A stretch of 64,000 nt of DNA from NCBI RefSeq assembly GCF_003428645.1, contig NZ_QVQH01000017.1:1-64000 (forward strand), in the 5' to 3' direction. Of this stretch, positions 41,545-49,047 are shown piece after piece. This stretch comes from Geodermatophilus marinus (GTDB lineage Bacteria; Actinomycetota; Actinomycetes; Mycobacteriales; Geodermatophilaceae). The first letter of the stretch is position 1; each line of letters starts with the position of its first letter. The notes beneath the pieces were generated by a model. The model saw only the letters and a list, made by a program, of their open reading frames with translations. It was not told the DNA's origin and did not search any database. The position numbers and the translations under genes are program-made.

Positions 41545-42411
41545 TCACGGCGCGGGGACCACTCCCGGGCGCTCCCGGGCGGTTCCCGCGCCCTGATCGT
41601 CGGAGGGGTCGGCCGCCGGCCGCGCGGACCTCGATGACCGGCCGCGGAGCAGCTCGGCGGTCCGGGCGTCCGCCGGGAGGAAGGCCTCGACCGACAGCTC
41701 GGCGGCGGTGAGGTCGACGGCGGTGCCGAAGGTGGTCACCGTGCTGAGCAGGGACAGGACGTCGTCCCCGTGCGCCAGCCGCAGGGGGACGGCGATCCCG
41801 TCCGGGGGCCGCCGGTCGGTGCCGCCGGGCAGCGCGGCCAGCTCCCGGTGCAGCGCGGTCAGCGCGGGGTCGGCGGTCAGGTGCGCCTCGCGGGCCAGGC
41901 GGGTGAGCAGGTGGGTGCGCCACTGGGGCAGGTTGCGGATGCGCGGCGCCAGCCCGCGCGGGTGCAGGCCGAGCCGGAGCACGTTCACCGGCGGCTCGAG
42001 CAGCTCGGGCGCCACGCCGTCGGTGAGCAGCGCGACGCTCGCGTTGGCGGCGACCAGGTGCCAGCCCCGGTCGACGGCCAGCGCGGGGAAGGGCTCGGAG
42101 GCGGCGAGCACGAGGTCCACCGCCGTCCGGACGGCGGCCATGTCCGGGTCGTCCAGGCGGCGCCGGGCGTAGACGGGGGCGAAGCCGGCGGCCAGCAGGA
42201 GCTCGTTGCGCGCCCGCAGCGGGACGTCGAGCTGCTCGGCCAGGTGCAGCACCATCTCCCGGCTCGGCCGGGCCCGGCCGGTCTCGACGAAGCTCAGGTG
42301 CCGGGCGGACACGCCGGCCTCGCCGGCCAGCCCGAGCTGGGAGAGCCGGCGGCGCTGCCGCCAGTCCCGCAGCAGCTCCCCGACCGGCGGTCGCGTCCCG
42401 GCGGCGGTCAC
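41545..42411 (-). CDS. XRE-family regulator with MmyB-like ligand-binding domain
   Basis: A 288-residue regulator. The N-terminal helix-turn-helix (about 8-65) is RRRLSQLGLAGEAGVSARHLSFVETGRARPSREMVLHLAEQL. The C-terminal MmyB-like PAS-type domain (about 95-265; PFPALAVDRGWHLVAANASVALL) binds small hydrophobic ligands in relatives. It diverges from a small membrane protein and an NTF2-like protein, with the palindrome TACCCCGGGGGTA between, so autoregulation and control of those two genes is likely. GTG start at 42411. Confidence 0.88.
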   Translation of the reverse strand: MTAAGTRPPVGELLRDWRQRRRLSQLGLAGEAGVSARHLSFVETGRARPSREMVLHLAEQLDVPLRARNELLLAAGFAPVYARRRLDDPDMAAVRTAVDLVLAASEPFPALAVDRGWHLVAANASVALLTDGVAPELLEPPVNVLRLGLHPRGLAPRIRNLPQWRTHLLTRLAREAHLTADPALTALHRELAALPGGTDRRPPDGIAVPLRLAHGDDVLSLLSTVTTFGTAVDLTAAELSVEAFLPADARTAELLRGRSSRSARPAADPSDDQGAGTARERPGVVPAP

Positions 42412-42448
42412 GGCGGGGACGCTAGCGGCGGACGGGGCCGGCGTCGCC

Positions 42449-42461
42449 TACCCCGGGGGTA
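42449..42461. promoter_or_regulatory. Palindromic operator TACCCCGGGGGTA
   Basis: A perfect 13-bp odd palindrome midway between the divergent XRE/MmyB regulator (start 42411) and the membrane protein (start 42498). Its location makes it the probable binding site of that regulator. Confidence 0.55.
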
Positions 42462-42497
42462 ATCGACCCGCCGCCGCCGCGGGGCCACGGTCGTCCC

Positions 42498-42887
42498 ATG
42501 ACCTCGACCACCACCACCGCCCCCGTCCCCCTGCTGCGCCTCGCGCTGCGGCTCGACGCCGTCGTCACCGGCCTCAACGGCGCCGGCTACCTCCTGGCCG
42601 CCGGGCCCGTCGGCGACCTGCTCGGCCTGCCCGCCGGGTGGCTGCGCGGGGCCGGCGCCTTCCTGCTGGCCTACGCCGTCGCCGTGTGGGTGGTCGCGGA
42701 CCGCCCGGCCGCGCCGGCCGTCCGCGCCGTGATCGCCGGCAACGCCCTGTGGGCCGCGGGCAGCCTCGCGGTCGCCCTGACCGGCGCCGGCACCCCCACC
42801 ACCACCGGCACCGCCTGGATCGTCCTGCAGGCCGCCGTCGTCGCCGCCTTCGCCGCCGCGCAGGCCGCCGGCCTGCGCCGCCGCTGA
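42498..42887 (+). CDS. Small four-helix membrane protein, function unknown
   Basis: A 129-residue hydrophobic protein with four predicted transmembrane helices (about 16-36, 44-66, 72-92, 100-122), beginning MTSTTTTAPVPLLRLALRLDAV. I do not recognise a named family with confidence. Similar proteins occur next to MmyB-type regulators in actinobacteria. The ATG at 42498 lies 36 bp after the palindromic operator. The NTF2-like gene follows 41 bp later and is probably cotranscribed. Confidence 0.75.
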   Translation: MTSTTTTAPVPLLRLALRLDAVVTGLNGAGYLLAAGPVGDLLGLPAGWLRGAGAFLLAYAVAVWVVADRPAAPAVRAVIAGNALWAAGSLAVALTGAGTPTTTGTAWIVLQAAVVAAFAAAQAAGLRRR

Positions 42888-42928
42888 CCCACCACCGACC
42901 GACCCGACACCGATCCCCGGAGGACCCC

Positions 42929-43300
42929 GTGACCGCCACCCCGGACCTGGCCGACCGCTACCTGGCCGCCTGGAACGCCACCGACCCCGGCACCCGCCAC
43001 ACCCTCGTCGCCGAGCTGTTCACCGAGGACGTCCGCTACACCGACCCGCTGGTCGACGTCCGCGGCCGGGCCGACCTCGAGGCGACCATCGCCGCGGTCC
43101 AGGACCGCTTCCCCGGCCTCGCGTTCCGGCTCGCCGGGCCGGCCGACGCCCACCACGACCAGCTCCGCTTCTCGTGGCACCTCGGCCCCGACGGGGACGG
43201 CGCGGCCCCCGTCGCCGGCTCCGACGTCGCGGTGACCGACGGCGCCGGGCGGATCCGGACCGTGCTCGGGTTCCTCGACCGGGTACCGGGCGCGTTCTGA
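42929..43300 (+). CDS. NTF2-like (SnoaL-type) protein
   Basis: A 123-residue protein with the cone-shaped alpha+beta fold of SnoaL/NTF2-like proteins: DRYLAAWNATDPGTRHTLVAELFTEDVRYTDPLVDVRGRADLEATIAAVQDRFPG, then the sheet LRFSWHLGPDG. Members are small-ligand isomerases, cyclases or binding proteins, and no catalytic residues are diagnostic here. GTG at 42929 follows GGAGG. It is regulated in common with the preceding membrane protein and convergent with DUF1992. Confidence 0.85.
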   Translation: MTATPDLADRYLAAWNATDPGTRHTLVAELFTEDVRYTDPLVDVRGRADLEATIAAVQDRFPGLAFRLAGPADAHHDQLRFSWHLGPDGDGAAPVAGSDVAVTDGAGRIRTVLGFLDRVPGAF

Positions 43301-43304
43301 CCGC

Positions 43305-43784
43305 TCACCCGCGGCGGCGCCACCACCGGCGCCGCCGCGGCGGCGTGCCCGGGTCGGGTGGCGGCGCGAGCGCCGGCGGCGGCCGCGTGGCCCGCCAGTG
43401 CGCGACGAGCGCCTCGGCGTCGGCGAGCCCGGGGACGGCGTCCGGCCCGTCCTGGGGACGCCGCCAGTGCTGCTCGACCCGGGCGTTGAACGAGGCGACG
43501 AGCGCGCGCACGGTCGCCTCCGACGGCAGGCCGGCGACCCGGCCGGGCAGGTCCTCGCGCTCCCGGCGCAGCGCCATGCCCGGTGGCAGCAGGTCGCGGG
43601 GGTCGGCCTGCTGCCGCCGCGCCCAGTCCAGCGCCCAGTCGTAGCTGGTCTGCTCGCGCTCGCGCCGGGGCAGCGGCCGGCCCGCGCCCGCCAGCCCGTC
43701 GAAGTCGCCGCGCTCCAGGCCGCGGCGGATCCGGGTGTCGACCCAGGTCTCGAAGGAGACCCCGGGCGGCTTGCGCTCGGTCAC
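43305..43784 (-). CDS. DUF1992 (DnaJ-homologue subfamily C member 28-like) protein
   Basis: A 159-residue cytosolic protein with the DUF1992 core in residues 8-75: FETWVDTRIRRGLERGDFDGLAGAGRPLP, then DWALDWARRQQADPRDLLPPGMALRREREDL. The C-terminal tail is proline- and arginine-rich. The biochemical role of the domain is unknown. GTG at 43784 was preferred over an upstream in-frame start (43829) because the extra 15 residues are Gly/Arg-rich and not family-like. Confidence 0.85.
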   Translation of the reverse strand: MTERKPPGVSFETWVDTRIRRGLERGDFDGLAGAGRPLPRREREQTSYDWALDWARRQQADPRDLLPPGMALRREREDLPGRVAGLPSEATVRALVASFNARVEQHWRRPQDGPDAVPGLADAEALVAHWRATRPPPALAPPPDPGTPPRRRRWWRRRG

Positions 43785-43833
43785 GCCGTCCCCGCTACCC
43801 CGCCGGCCCCGTCCTGCACCGGCCCGCACCCGG

Positions 43834-44385
43834 TCAGCCGAGCCGGGCGGTCAGCCAGCCGGCCGCCTGCGCGGCCGCCTCCGGCGCCCCCAGGGAACGC
43901 AGCAGCAGCAGCCCGTCGAGCACGGCGAGGACCCCGGCCGCGGCGGCCTGCCGCTCCCCGGCGGGGACGTCGACCCGCTCGGCCAGCCACGACCGCCAGG
44001 CGCCGGCCACCGCGGCCGCCACCGCCGCGAACGGTTCCTGCCCGCGGGCGGCCAGCCCGCTCACCTCGAGGTAGAGCCGCAGGTGCGCCTCGGCCGCCGG
44101 GTCGCGCAGGACCCGGTCGGCGTCGGCCACGAGCGCCGCCGGGGGCACCGGCCGCTCCGGCAGGCGCGCGGCCAGCCCCGACCGGAGCTGCTCCCCCACC
44201 ACGCCGAGGACGGCGACGAGCAGCTGCTCCCGGGTGCCGAAGTAGTAGAGCAGCATCCGGTCGCTGGTGCCGAGCGCCCGGGCCAGCGGCCGCAGCGACA
44301 GGGTGGCCACCCCGTGCTGCAGCACGTGCCGCACCGCCCCCTCCAGGAAGACCTCACGCCGGCCGCCGCCCGTTGCCCCGCTCAT
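43834..44385 (-). CDS. TetR-family regulator of the divergent alpha/beta hydrolase
   Basis: A 183-residue TetR-type repressor. The helix-turn-helix is VRHVLQHGVATLSLRPLARALGTSDRMLLYYFGTREQLLVAV (about 18-60), followed by a variable all-helical ligand domain. Two perfect TGTAGC-N4-GCTACA palindromes lie between it and the divergent hydrolase. One overlaps its own ATG at 44385, so tight autorepression is expected. Ligand unknown. Confidence 0.9.
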   Translation of the reverse strand: MSGATGGGRREVFLEGAVRHVLQHGVATLSLRPLARALGTSDRMLLYYFGTREQLLVAVLGVVGEQLRSGLAARLPERPVPPAALVADADRVLRDPAAEAHLRLYLEVSGLAARGQEPFAAVAAAVAGAWRSWLAERVDVPAGERQAAAAGVLAVLDGLLLLRSLGAPEAAAQAAGWLTARLG

Positions 44386-44426
44386 GTAGCAGACGCTACA
44401 GTGGCTCCGTTGTAGCGACTGCTACA
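44385..44426. promoter_or_regulatory. Double TetR operator
   Basis: TGTAGCAGACGCTACA (44385-44400) and TGTAGCGACTGCTACA (44411-44426) are two perfect 6-4-6 palindromes. They are 26 bp apart centre to centre, on nearly the same helix face. They fill the whole 55-bp gap between the divergent tetR and hydrolase starts. Confidence 0.8.
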
Positions 44427-44440
44427 TGGAGGAGGGGACG

Positions 44441-45280
44441 ATGGAACGGTTCGAGGTGCCGACGCGGGTGGGCCCGGTCCCGGTGCGCGCGGCGGGGACG
44501 GGGACGACCGTGCTGGCCGTCCACGGCGCGCTCGTCGACGGCCGGCTGTGGGACGGCGTCGCCGAGGGGCTGACCCCGCACGCGCGGGTGCTGCTGCCCG
44601 ACCTGCCGCTGGGGGCGCACCGCCGGGCGGTCCCCGACCGGGGCCGGCTGACCCCGCCCGACCTCGCCGGGGCGCTCGTCGACGTCCTGGACGCGGTGGG
44701 CGTGGACCGCGCGGTGCTGGTCGGCAACGACACCGGGGGGGCGCTGGCCCAGGTGGTGGTGGCGGCGGCCCCGCAGCGGGTCGGGGGCCTGGTGCTGGCC
44801 GGCTGCGACGCCTTCGAGCACTTCCCGCCCCCGCTGCTGCGGCCGCTCCCGCGACTGGCCGCGGTCCCCGGGGTGACCCGGCTCGTGGTGCGCTCCTTCG
44901 CCGTCCCGGCGCTGCTCGCCGACCCCGGCCGGCTCAACCTGTTCTCCCACCGGGGCCTGGGCCGCCCGCTGGTCGCCGACCTGCTGCGCCCGGCCCGCAC
45001 CGACCGGGCGGTGCGCGCCGACCTCACGGCGCTGCTGCGGGCGGTCCGGCCGGAGCCGCTGCTGGCCGCGGCCGGGACCCTGGGCTCCTGGGGCGGGCCG
45101 GCGGCGGTGGTGTGGGGACGCCGGGACCGCGTCTTCCCGCCCCGGGACGCCGTCCGCCTCGCCGACCTGCTCGGGACGACGGTGACCTGGCTGGACGACG
45201 CCCTGACCTTCGTCCCGGTCGACCGCCCGGACGCCGTCGCCGACGCCGTGAGAGGGGTGCTGGCCGCGACGGCAGCCTGA
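44441..45280 (+). CDS. Alpha/beta-fold hydrolase with Asp nucleophile
   Basis: A 279-residue alpha/beta hydrolase. The oxyanion-side motif is VHGALVDGRLW (27-37). The nucleophile elbow is VGNDTGGALAQ with D97 instead of Ser, as in haloalkane dehalogenases and epoxide hydrolases. The acid region is WGRRDRVFPP. Where a catalytic His is expected (before FVP near residue 263) the sequence is DDALTFVPVDRPD, with Thr. Either the His comes from elsewhere or the protein is not a classical hydrolase. ATG at 44441 follows GGAGGAGGGGACG. It is controlled by the double TetR operator. Confidence 0.82.
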   Translation: MERFEVPTRVGPVPVRAAGTGTTVLAVHGALVDGRLWDGVAEGLTPHARVLLPDLPLGAHRRAVPDRGRLTPPDLAGALVDVLDAVGVDRAVLVGNDTGGALAQVVVAAAPQRVGGLVLAGCDAFEHFPPPLLRPLPRLAAVPGVTRLVVRSFAVPALLADPGRLNLFSHRGLGRPLVADLLRPARTDRAVRADLTALLRAVRPEPLLAAAGTLGSWGGPAAVVWGRRDRVFPPRDAVRLADLLGTTVTWLDDALTFVPVDRPDAVADAVRGVLAATAA

Positions 45281-45453
45281 CCCGCAGGGCCCGTGCCGCC
45301 GTCCCCGCGCCGTAGCCGGTCCGCGCCTTGACCTGCGGCGGGACTCCTGCCGGGCTCCGGCGGCGGCGCGGAGCGTGGCGACCCGCCCCGATCGGGTGAC
45401 CCCGGCGACCCGCGGGCCTGCGGGGTGCACGGCCGGGGCCCAGGCTGTCCGGC

Positions 45454-46464
45454 GTGCCGCTCTCCGCCCCGGGGTCGCCCGACCTGCCGCCCGAGCTCGC
45501 GGGCCCGGTCGCGGTGCAGCTGGCCAAGCCGGTCCGGGACCTCCCGCGGGCCGGCGCGCTCCCGGGCGGGGTCCTCTACGAGCCGAAGTGGGACGGCTAC
45601 CGGCTGGTCGTCGTCCGCACGGCCACCGGGACCCGGCTGTGGTCCAAGCAGGGCCGCGACCTGACCGACCGCTTCCCCGACGTGGCCGCCGCCGCCCTGG
45701 CCCAGGTGCCCGCCGGCGCGGTGGTCGACGGCGAGGTCGTCGTCTGGAACGGCTCCCGGCTGGACTTCGGCCTGCTCCAGCGCCGGCTGGTCACCCCGGC
45801 CGGCCGCATCGCCGCCCTGGCCGCCACGGCCCCGGCCTCCTACGTCGCCTTCGACCTGCTCGCCGCCGGGGGGAGCGACCTGCGGGACCGGCGGCTGCGC
45901 GAGCGCCGGGCCGCGCTCGAGGAGCTGGCCGCCCGCTGGGCACCGCCCCTGCAGCTCTCGCCCGTCACGACCGACCCGGCCGAGGCGGCGCGCTGGTCGG
46001 CGGAGTGGCGGGCCGCCGGGGTGGAGGGCGTGGTCGCCAAGGGGGCCGGCACCCGCTACGCGCCCGGGCGCCGCGAGTGGCTGAAGGTCAAGTCGTGGGA
46101 GACGACCGAGGTGCTCGCCGGCGCGGTGATCGGCCCGCTGGACCGGCCGTCCCAGCTGGTCGCCGGCCGGGTCCGGGCGGGCGAGCTGGTGGTGGTGGGC
46201 CGCACCGGCCCGCTGTCCCCGGCGCAGTCGGCCGAGCTGGCCGCCGTCCTGCGGCCCGCTCGCGAGGACCACCCGTGGCCCGACCGGATCGGCACCGGGC
46301 GCTTCGGCGGGGGCCGGCTCGCGATCCCGATCACGCGGGTGGCGCCCGGCGTCGTCGTCGAGGTCAGCGCCGACGCCGCGCTGCAGGCGGGGGTGTTCCG
46401 GCACCCGCTGAGGTTCGTCCGCGTGCGCCCCGACCTGCACCCGGAGGACGTCCCCGGCATCTGA
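45454..46464 (+). CDS. ligC: ATP-dependent DNA ligase (LigC-like)
   Basis: A 336-residue stand-alone ligase that seals nicks using ATP. Nucleotidyltransferase motifs are LYEPKWDGYR with adenylated K45 (I), VVDGEVVVW (III), EGVVAKGAGTRY (IV) and EWLKVKSWE (V). An OB-fold domain follows to about 330. It lacks the polymerase and nuclease domains of LigD. LigC enzymes serve gap repair and backup end joining. No ku gene is nearby. GTG at 45454. Confidence 0.9.
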   Translation: MPLSAPGSPDLPPELAGPVAVQLAKPVRDLPRAGALPGGVLYEPKWDGYRLVVVRTATGTRLWSKQGRDLTDRFPDVAAAALAQVPAGAVVDGEVVVWNGSRLDFGLLQRRLVTPAGRIAALAATAPASYVAFDLLAAGGSDLRDRRLRERRAALEELAARWAPPLQLSPVTTDPAEAARWSAEWRAAGVEGVVAKGAGTRYAPGRREWLKVKSWETTEVLAGAVIGPLDRPSQLVAGRVRAGELVVVGRTGPLSPAQSAELAAVLRPAREDHPWPDRIGTGRFGGGRLAIPITRVAPGVVVEVSADAALQAGVFRHPLRFVRVRPDLHPEDVPGI

Positions 46465-46560
46465 GCCACCCGGCGACCCCGCCCGCGATCACGAACTCGG
46501 GGAAGGGACACGCCGCTCCGGGCCGGCGTGCCGGCTCCCGCCCGTCATGATCGCCGACGA
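46465..46560. other. Short convergent gap, no gene seen
   Basis: Contains GGCCGGCGTGCCGGC (46529-46543), a short GC-rich inverted repeat between the convergent ligC and marR genes that may act as a terminator for both. GATCA-type words similar to those near 26566 and 41544 also occur. I see no coding sequence. Confidence 0.4.
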
Positions 46561-47079
46561 TCAGGGGCGTTGCGGCAGGCGGCCGAGGGCGACGAGCAGC
46601 CGGCGCAGCAGCCCGGCCAGCTGCTCCCGGTCCTCGGCGGTGAGCCCCTCGAGCAGGCGGCGCTCGGTCTCCAGGTGGTCGGGCAGCGCGCCGTCGAGCG
46701 CCGCCCGGCCCGCCTCGGTCAGGGTGACGACGACCGCCCGGCCGTCGGCCTCGCTGCGCTCCCGGGTGATCAGCCCCTTCTCGGCGAGCCGGTCCAGCCG
46801 CTGGGTGATCGCCCCCGAGGTGACCAGCGCGGTCCGCATGAGCGCGGTCGGGGTGAGCTGGTAGGGCGGCCCGGCCCGGCGCAGCGCCGCCAGGACGTCG
46901 AAGGACGGCGCGTCGAGGCCGTGCCGCGCGAACGTCGCCCGCTGCGCCAGGTGGACCTCGCGCTGGGCCTGCGTGATGCGGCCGATGACGCCCATCGGGC
47001 TGCAGTCCAGGTCGGGGCGCTCGCGGGCCCACTGGGCGAGGATCAGGTCGACGGCGTCCTGGCCACCCGGTGCGCTCAC
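46561..47079 (-). CDS. MarR-family regulator, candidate regulator of the dispersed palindrome
   Basis: A 172-residue winged-helix regulator: LDAPSFDVLAALRRAGPPYQLTPTALMRTALVTSGAITQRLDRLAEKGLITRERSEADGRAVVVTLTEAGR. The QRDLDRLE-like recognition helix and DGRAV wing are standard. It is the second gene of an operon with the NmrA-like protein (start codon overlaps that stop). The operon promoter carries TACCTCAGCAGTGAGATA, so it probably represses itself. The same motif marks carbamate kinase, fdrA/permease and hyuA, making it the best in-window candidate for their control (inference). Confidence 0.88.
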   Translation of the reverse strand: MSAPGGQDAVDLILAQWARERPDLDCSPMGVIGRITQAQREVHLAQRATFARHGLDAPSFDVLAALRRAGPPYQLTPTALMRTALVTSGAITQRLDRLAEKGLITRERSEADGRAVVVTLTEAGRAALDGALPDHLETERRLLEGLTAEDREQLAGLLRRLLVALGRLPQRP

Positions 47080-47903
47080 AGCAGGTCCAGCCCGGCGAGG
47101 TGGTCCCCGAAGGGCCGGGCCGGGCGGCCCAGCAGCGCCTCGAGCACCCGAGGGCTGCCGGTGAACCCGTGCGCCCGGTAGTGGACCAGCATGAGCCGCA
47201 GGCAGCGGGCGGCGTACGGCTCGTCGGCGGGCGGCCGCCCCGGCGGGACGTCGACCGCCCGCACCGGCCGCCCGACCCGCGCGGCCAGCGCGTCGGCGAC
47301 CTCCGGCGCGGTCAGCGGCTGCGGGCCTGCGGCCTCGAACGTCCCGCCGTCGAGGCCGTCCTCGGTCAGCAGGACGGCGGCGGCCTCGGCCACGTCCCGG
47401 AGGTCGACGAACGACTGCCCGCGGGTGAGCCCCCAGGCGCTGCGCAGGACGCCGGTGCGCGCGGCCTCGGCGAGCCCGGCGTCGAGGTTGGCCGAGTAGG
47501 CGCAGGGCTGCAGCACCCGCCAGCCGGCCACCCCGGCCGCGTCGAGCACCTCCTCGGCGCGGTCCTTGGCCGCGTGGTGCGGCATCGCCCGCGCCTGGGG
47601 TCGCAGCACCGAGTGGTACACGACGCGGGGGACGCCGGCCCGGCGGGCGGCGGCGAACAGCGCCGCGGCACCCTCGGCCTCCCCCGGGGAGAAGTTGGGC
47701 CAGATCAGGTAGAGGGCCTCCGCCCCGGCCAGCAGCGGCTCCACCGCCGCGGTGTCGGTGAGGTCGGCGGCGACCACCTCCGTGCCCGGGCCCGGCGCCG
47801 GCCGGGGGGTGCGCACGAGGGCGCGCACCGGCCGCTCCCGGTCCCGCAGCGCCCGGACGACCGCGGCCCCGGTCGTCCCCCCCGCCCCCGTCACCACGAT
47901 CAC
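47076..47903 (-). CDS. NmrA-like NAD(P)-binding protein
   Basis: A 275-residue atypical SDR. The N-terminal nucleotide-binding motif is IVVTGAGGTTGAAVV (2-16). ALYLIWPNF, VYHSVLRPQ and LQPCAYSANL follow the pattern of NmrA/QOR2-type proteins (quinone reductase or redox sensors). There is no Y-x-x-x-K pair. GTG at 47903 lies only 4 bp after the palindrome at 47908-47929. It is cotranscribed with the marR gene. Such pairs usually respond to quinones or electrophiles. Confidence 0.87.
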   Translation of the reverse strand: MIVVTGAGGTTGAAVVRALRDRERPVRALVRTPRPAPGPGTEVVAADLTDTAAVEPLLAGAEALYLIWPNFSPGEAEGAAALFAAARRAGVPRVVYHSVLRPQARAMPHHAAKDRAEEVLDAAGVAGWRVLQPCAYSANLDAGLAEAARTGVLRSAWGLTRGQSFVDLRDVAEAAAVLLTEDGLDGGTFEAAGPQPLTAPEVADALAARVGRPVRAVDVPPGRPPADEPYAARCLRLMLVHYRAHGFTGSPRVLEALLGRPARPFGDHLAGLDLL

Positions 47904-47907
47904 GCGA

Positions 47908-47929
47908 GATACCTCAGCAGTGAGATATC
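47908..47929 (-). promoter_or_regulatory. Palindromic operator of the NmrA-MarR operon
   Basis: TACCTCAGCAGTGAGATA (47910-47927), with GA and TC extending the arms, lies directly before the GTG at 47903. It matches the sites at 4348, 12733, 12763 and 37458. The position blocks transcription or translation start, consistent with autorepression. Confidence 0.62.
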
Positions 47930-47936
47930 TGCGGCG

Positions 47937-48953
47937 TCAAGTCGTGCCCCGCACCGCCGCCGCGAGCCGGACGGTGAGCCCCGCCGGCGAGGGCAGCAGG
48001 TCCACGGTGTCGAACAGCTTGCGGGCCAGCCACAGGCCCATGCCGCCGCGGGCGAGGTCGTCCCCGTGCGCCGGCCGGAACCCGGCCAGCGGGTCGCCGA
48101 AGGAGGTCCCGGCGTCGGTGACCGTGCAGACCAGCTCGCCGTCGCCGACCCACAGGCGCGCCGAGACCGGCCGCCGGCCGTGCCGGAAGGCGTTGGCCGC
48201 GACCTCGCTGACCCCCAGGTGCAGGTCCTCGCGCTGGTCGGCGTCCGGCACGTGCCGGTCGAGGGCGGCACCGAGCCGGTGGCGCAGGTCGGGCAGGGTC
48301 GCCGCGTCGTCGACGGCCAGCACGGGTGGCCGGTCCTGCAGCGGGTCGTGGGCCGCCGACAGCGCGGCGATGAACCGCTCGGGCTCCTGGTAGTCGGCGC
48401 TGGCCGTCCAGGCCCCGGCCCGCAGCACCTCCGGGTGCGTGACGGCCGCACCGGCGAGCACGTCGGCCGGCAGCCGGCGCCGGTCGTAGAGGCACAGCAC
48501 CGACAGCCCGCTGCCGGCCATGAGCCGGTTGCAGGCCGCCTCGAACCGCAGGCCCTCCCGCCGGCCGGCCGGCCGGTCCCCGACGTCGACGAAGGACAGG
48601 ATGCGCAGCCGCCCGGACCCGCGGCCGGCCGCGGCGGCGGCGAGTTCCCGGGCGCGACCCACCGCGTCGGGCGCCCGCGCGCCGAGCAGGCTCAGCGCCT
48701 CGTCGGCGACCACCGACGCCGCCCGGTCCCCGAGCGCCGTGCACAGCAGGTGGGTGACCTCGGCCGGGGAGGTGAGCGCGACGCGGTCACCGGCCCGGAG
48801 GCCCGCCTCGACGTAGGGCAGCGCGGTGGCCACGATCTCCCGGTCGGAGCCGACGAACCCCACGGCGTGCCGGAAGCCCCCCGGTGCGGCGGCTCCCGGA
48901 TCGGGACCGGGACGGGCGGGCGGCGTGGTGTGCGCGTCCACCGCCTGGTCCAC
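47937..48953 (-). CDS. MEDS-domain protein with anti-sigma-type ATPase domain
   Basis: A 338-residue protein. The N-terminal MEDS (DcmR-like sensory) domain spans about 18-190 (HAVGFVGSDREIVATALPYVEAGLRAGDRVALTSP). The C-terminal GHKL/HATPase_c_2 domain (about 210-330) has the N box LHLGVSEVAANAFRHG and the G box GGMGLWLARKL. This layout is that of switch kinases that bind or phosphorylate partners in sigma-factor control. GTG at 48953 follows GGAGG. It lies 94 bp downstream of the giant signalling gene on the same strand and could act with it. Confidence 0.85.
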   Translation of the reverse strand: MDQAVDAHTTPPARPGPDPGAAAPGGFRHAVGFVGSDREIVATALPYVEAGLRAGDRVALTSPAEVTHLLCTALGDRAASVVADEALSLLGARAPDAVGRARELAAAAAGRGSGRLRILSFVDVGDRPAGRREGLRFEAACNRLMAGSGLSVLCLYDRRRLPADVLAGAAVTHPEVLRAGAWTASADYQEPERFIAALSAAHDPLQDRPPVLAVDDAATLPDLRHRLGAALDRHVPDADQREDLHLGVSEVAANAFRHGRRPVSARLWVGDGELVCTVTDAGTSFGDPLAGFRPAHGDDLARGGMGLWLARKLFDTVDLLPSPAGLTVRLAAAVRGTT

Positions 48954-49047
48954 CGGCCTCGTCCTCCCCACGGCCGGAGGGCCCGGCCGGTCCACCATTC
49001 TGGGACACCCCCCGGCGACACCACCGCCCGGGCCTGCCGCCGGGCGC

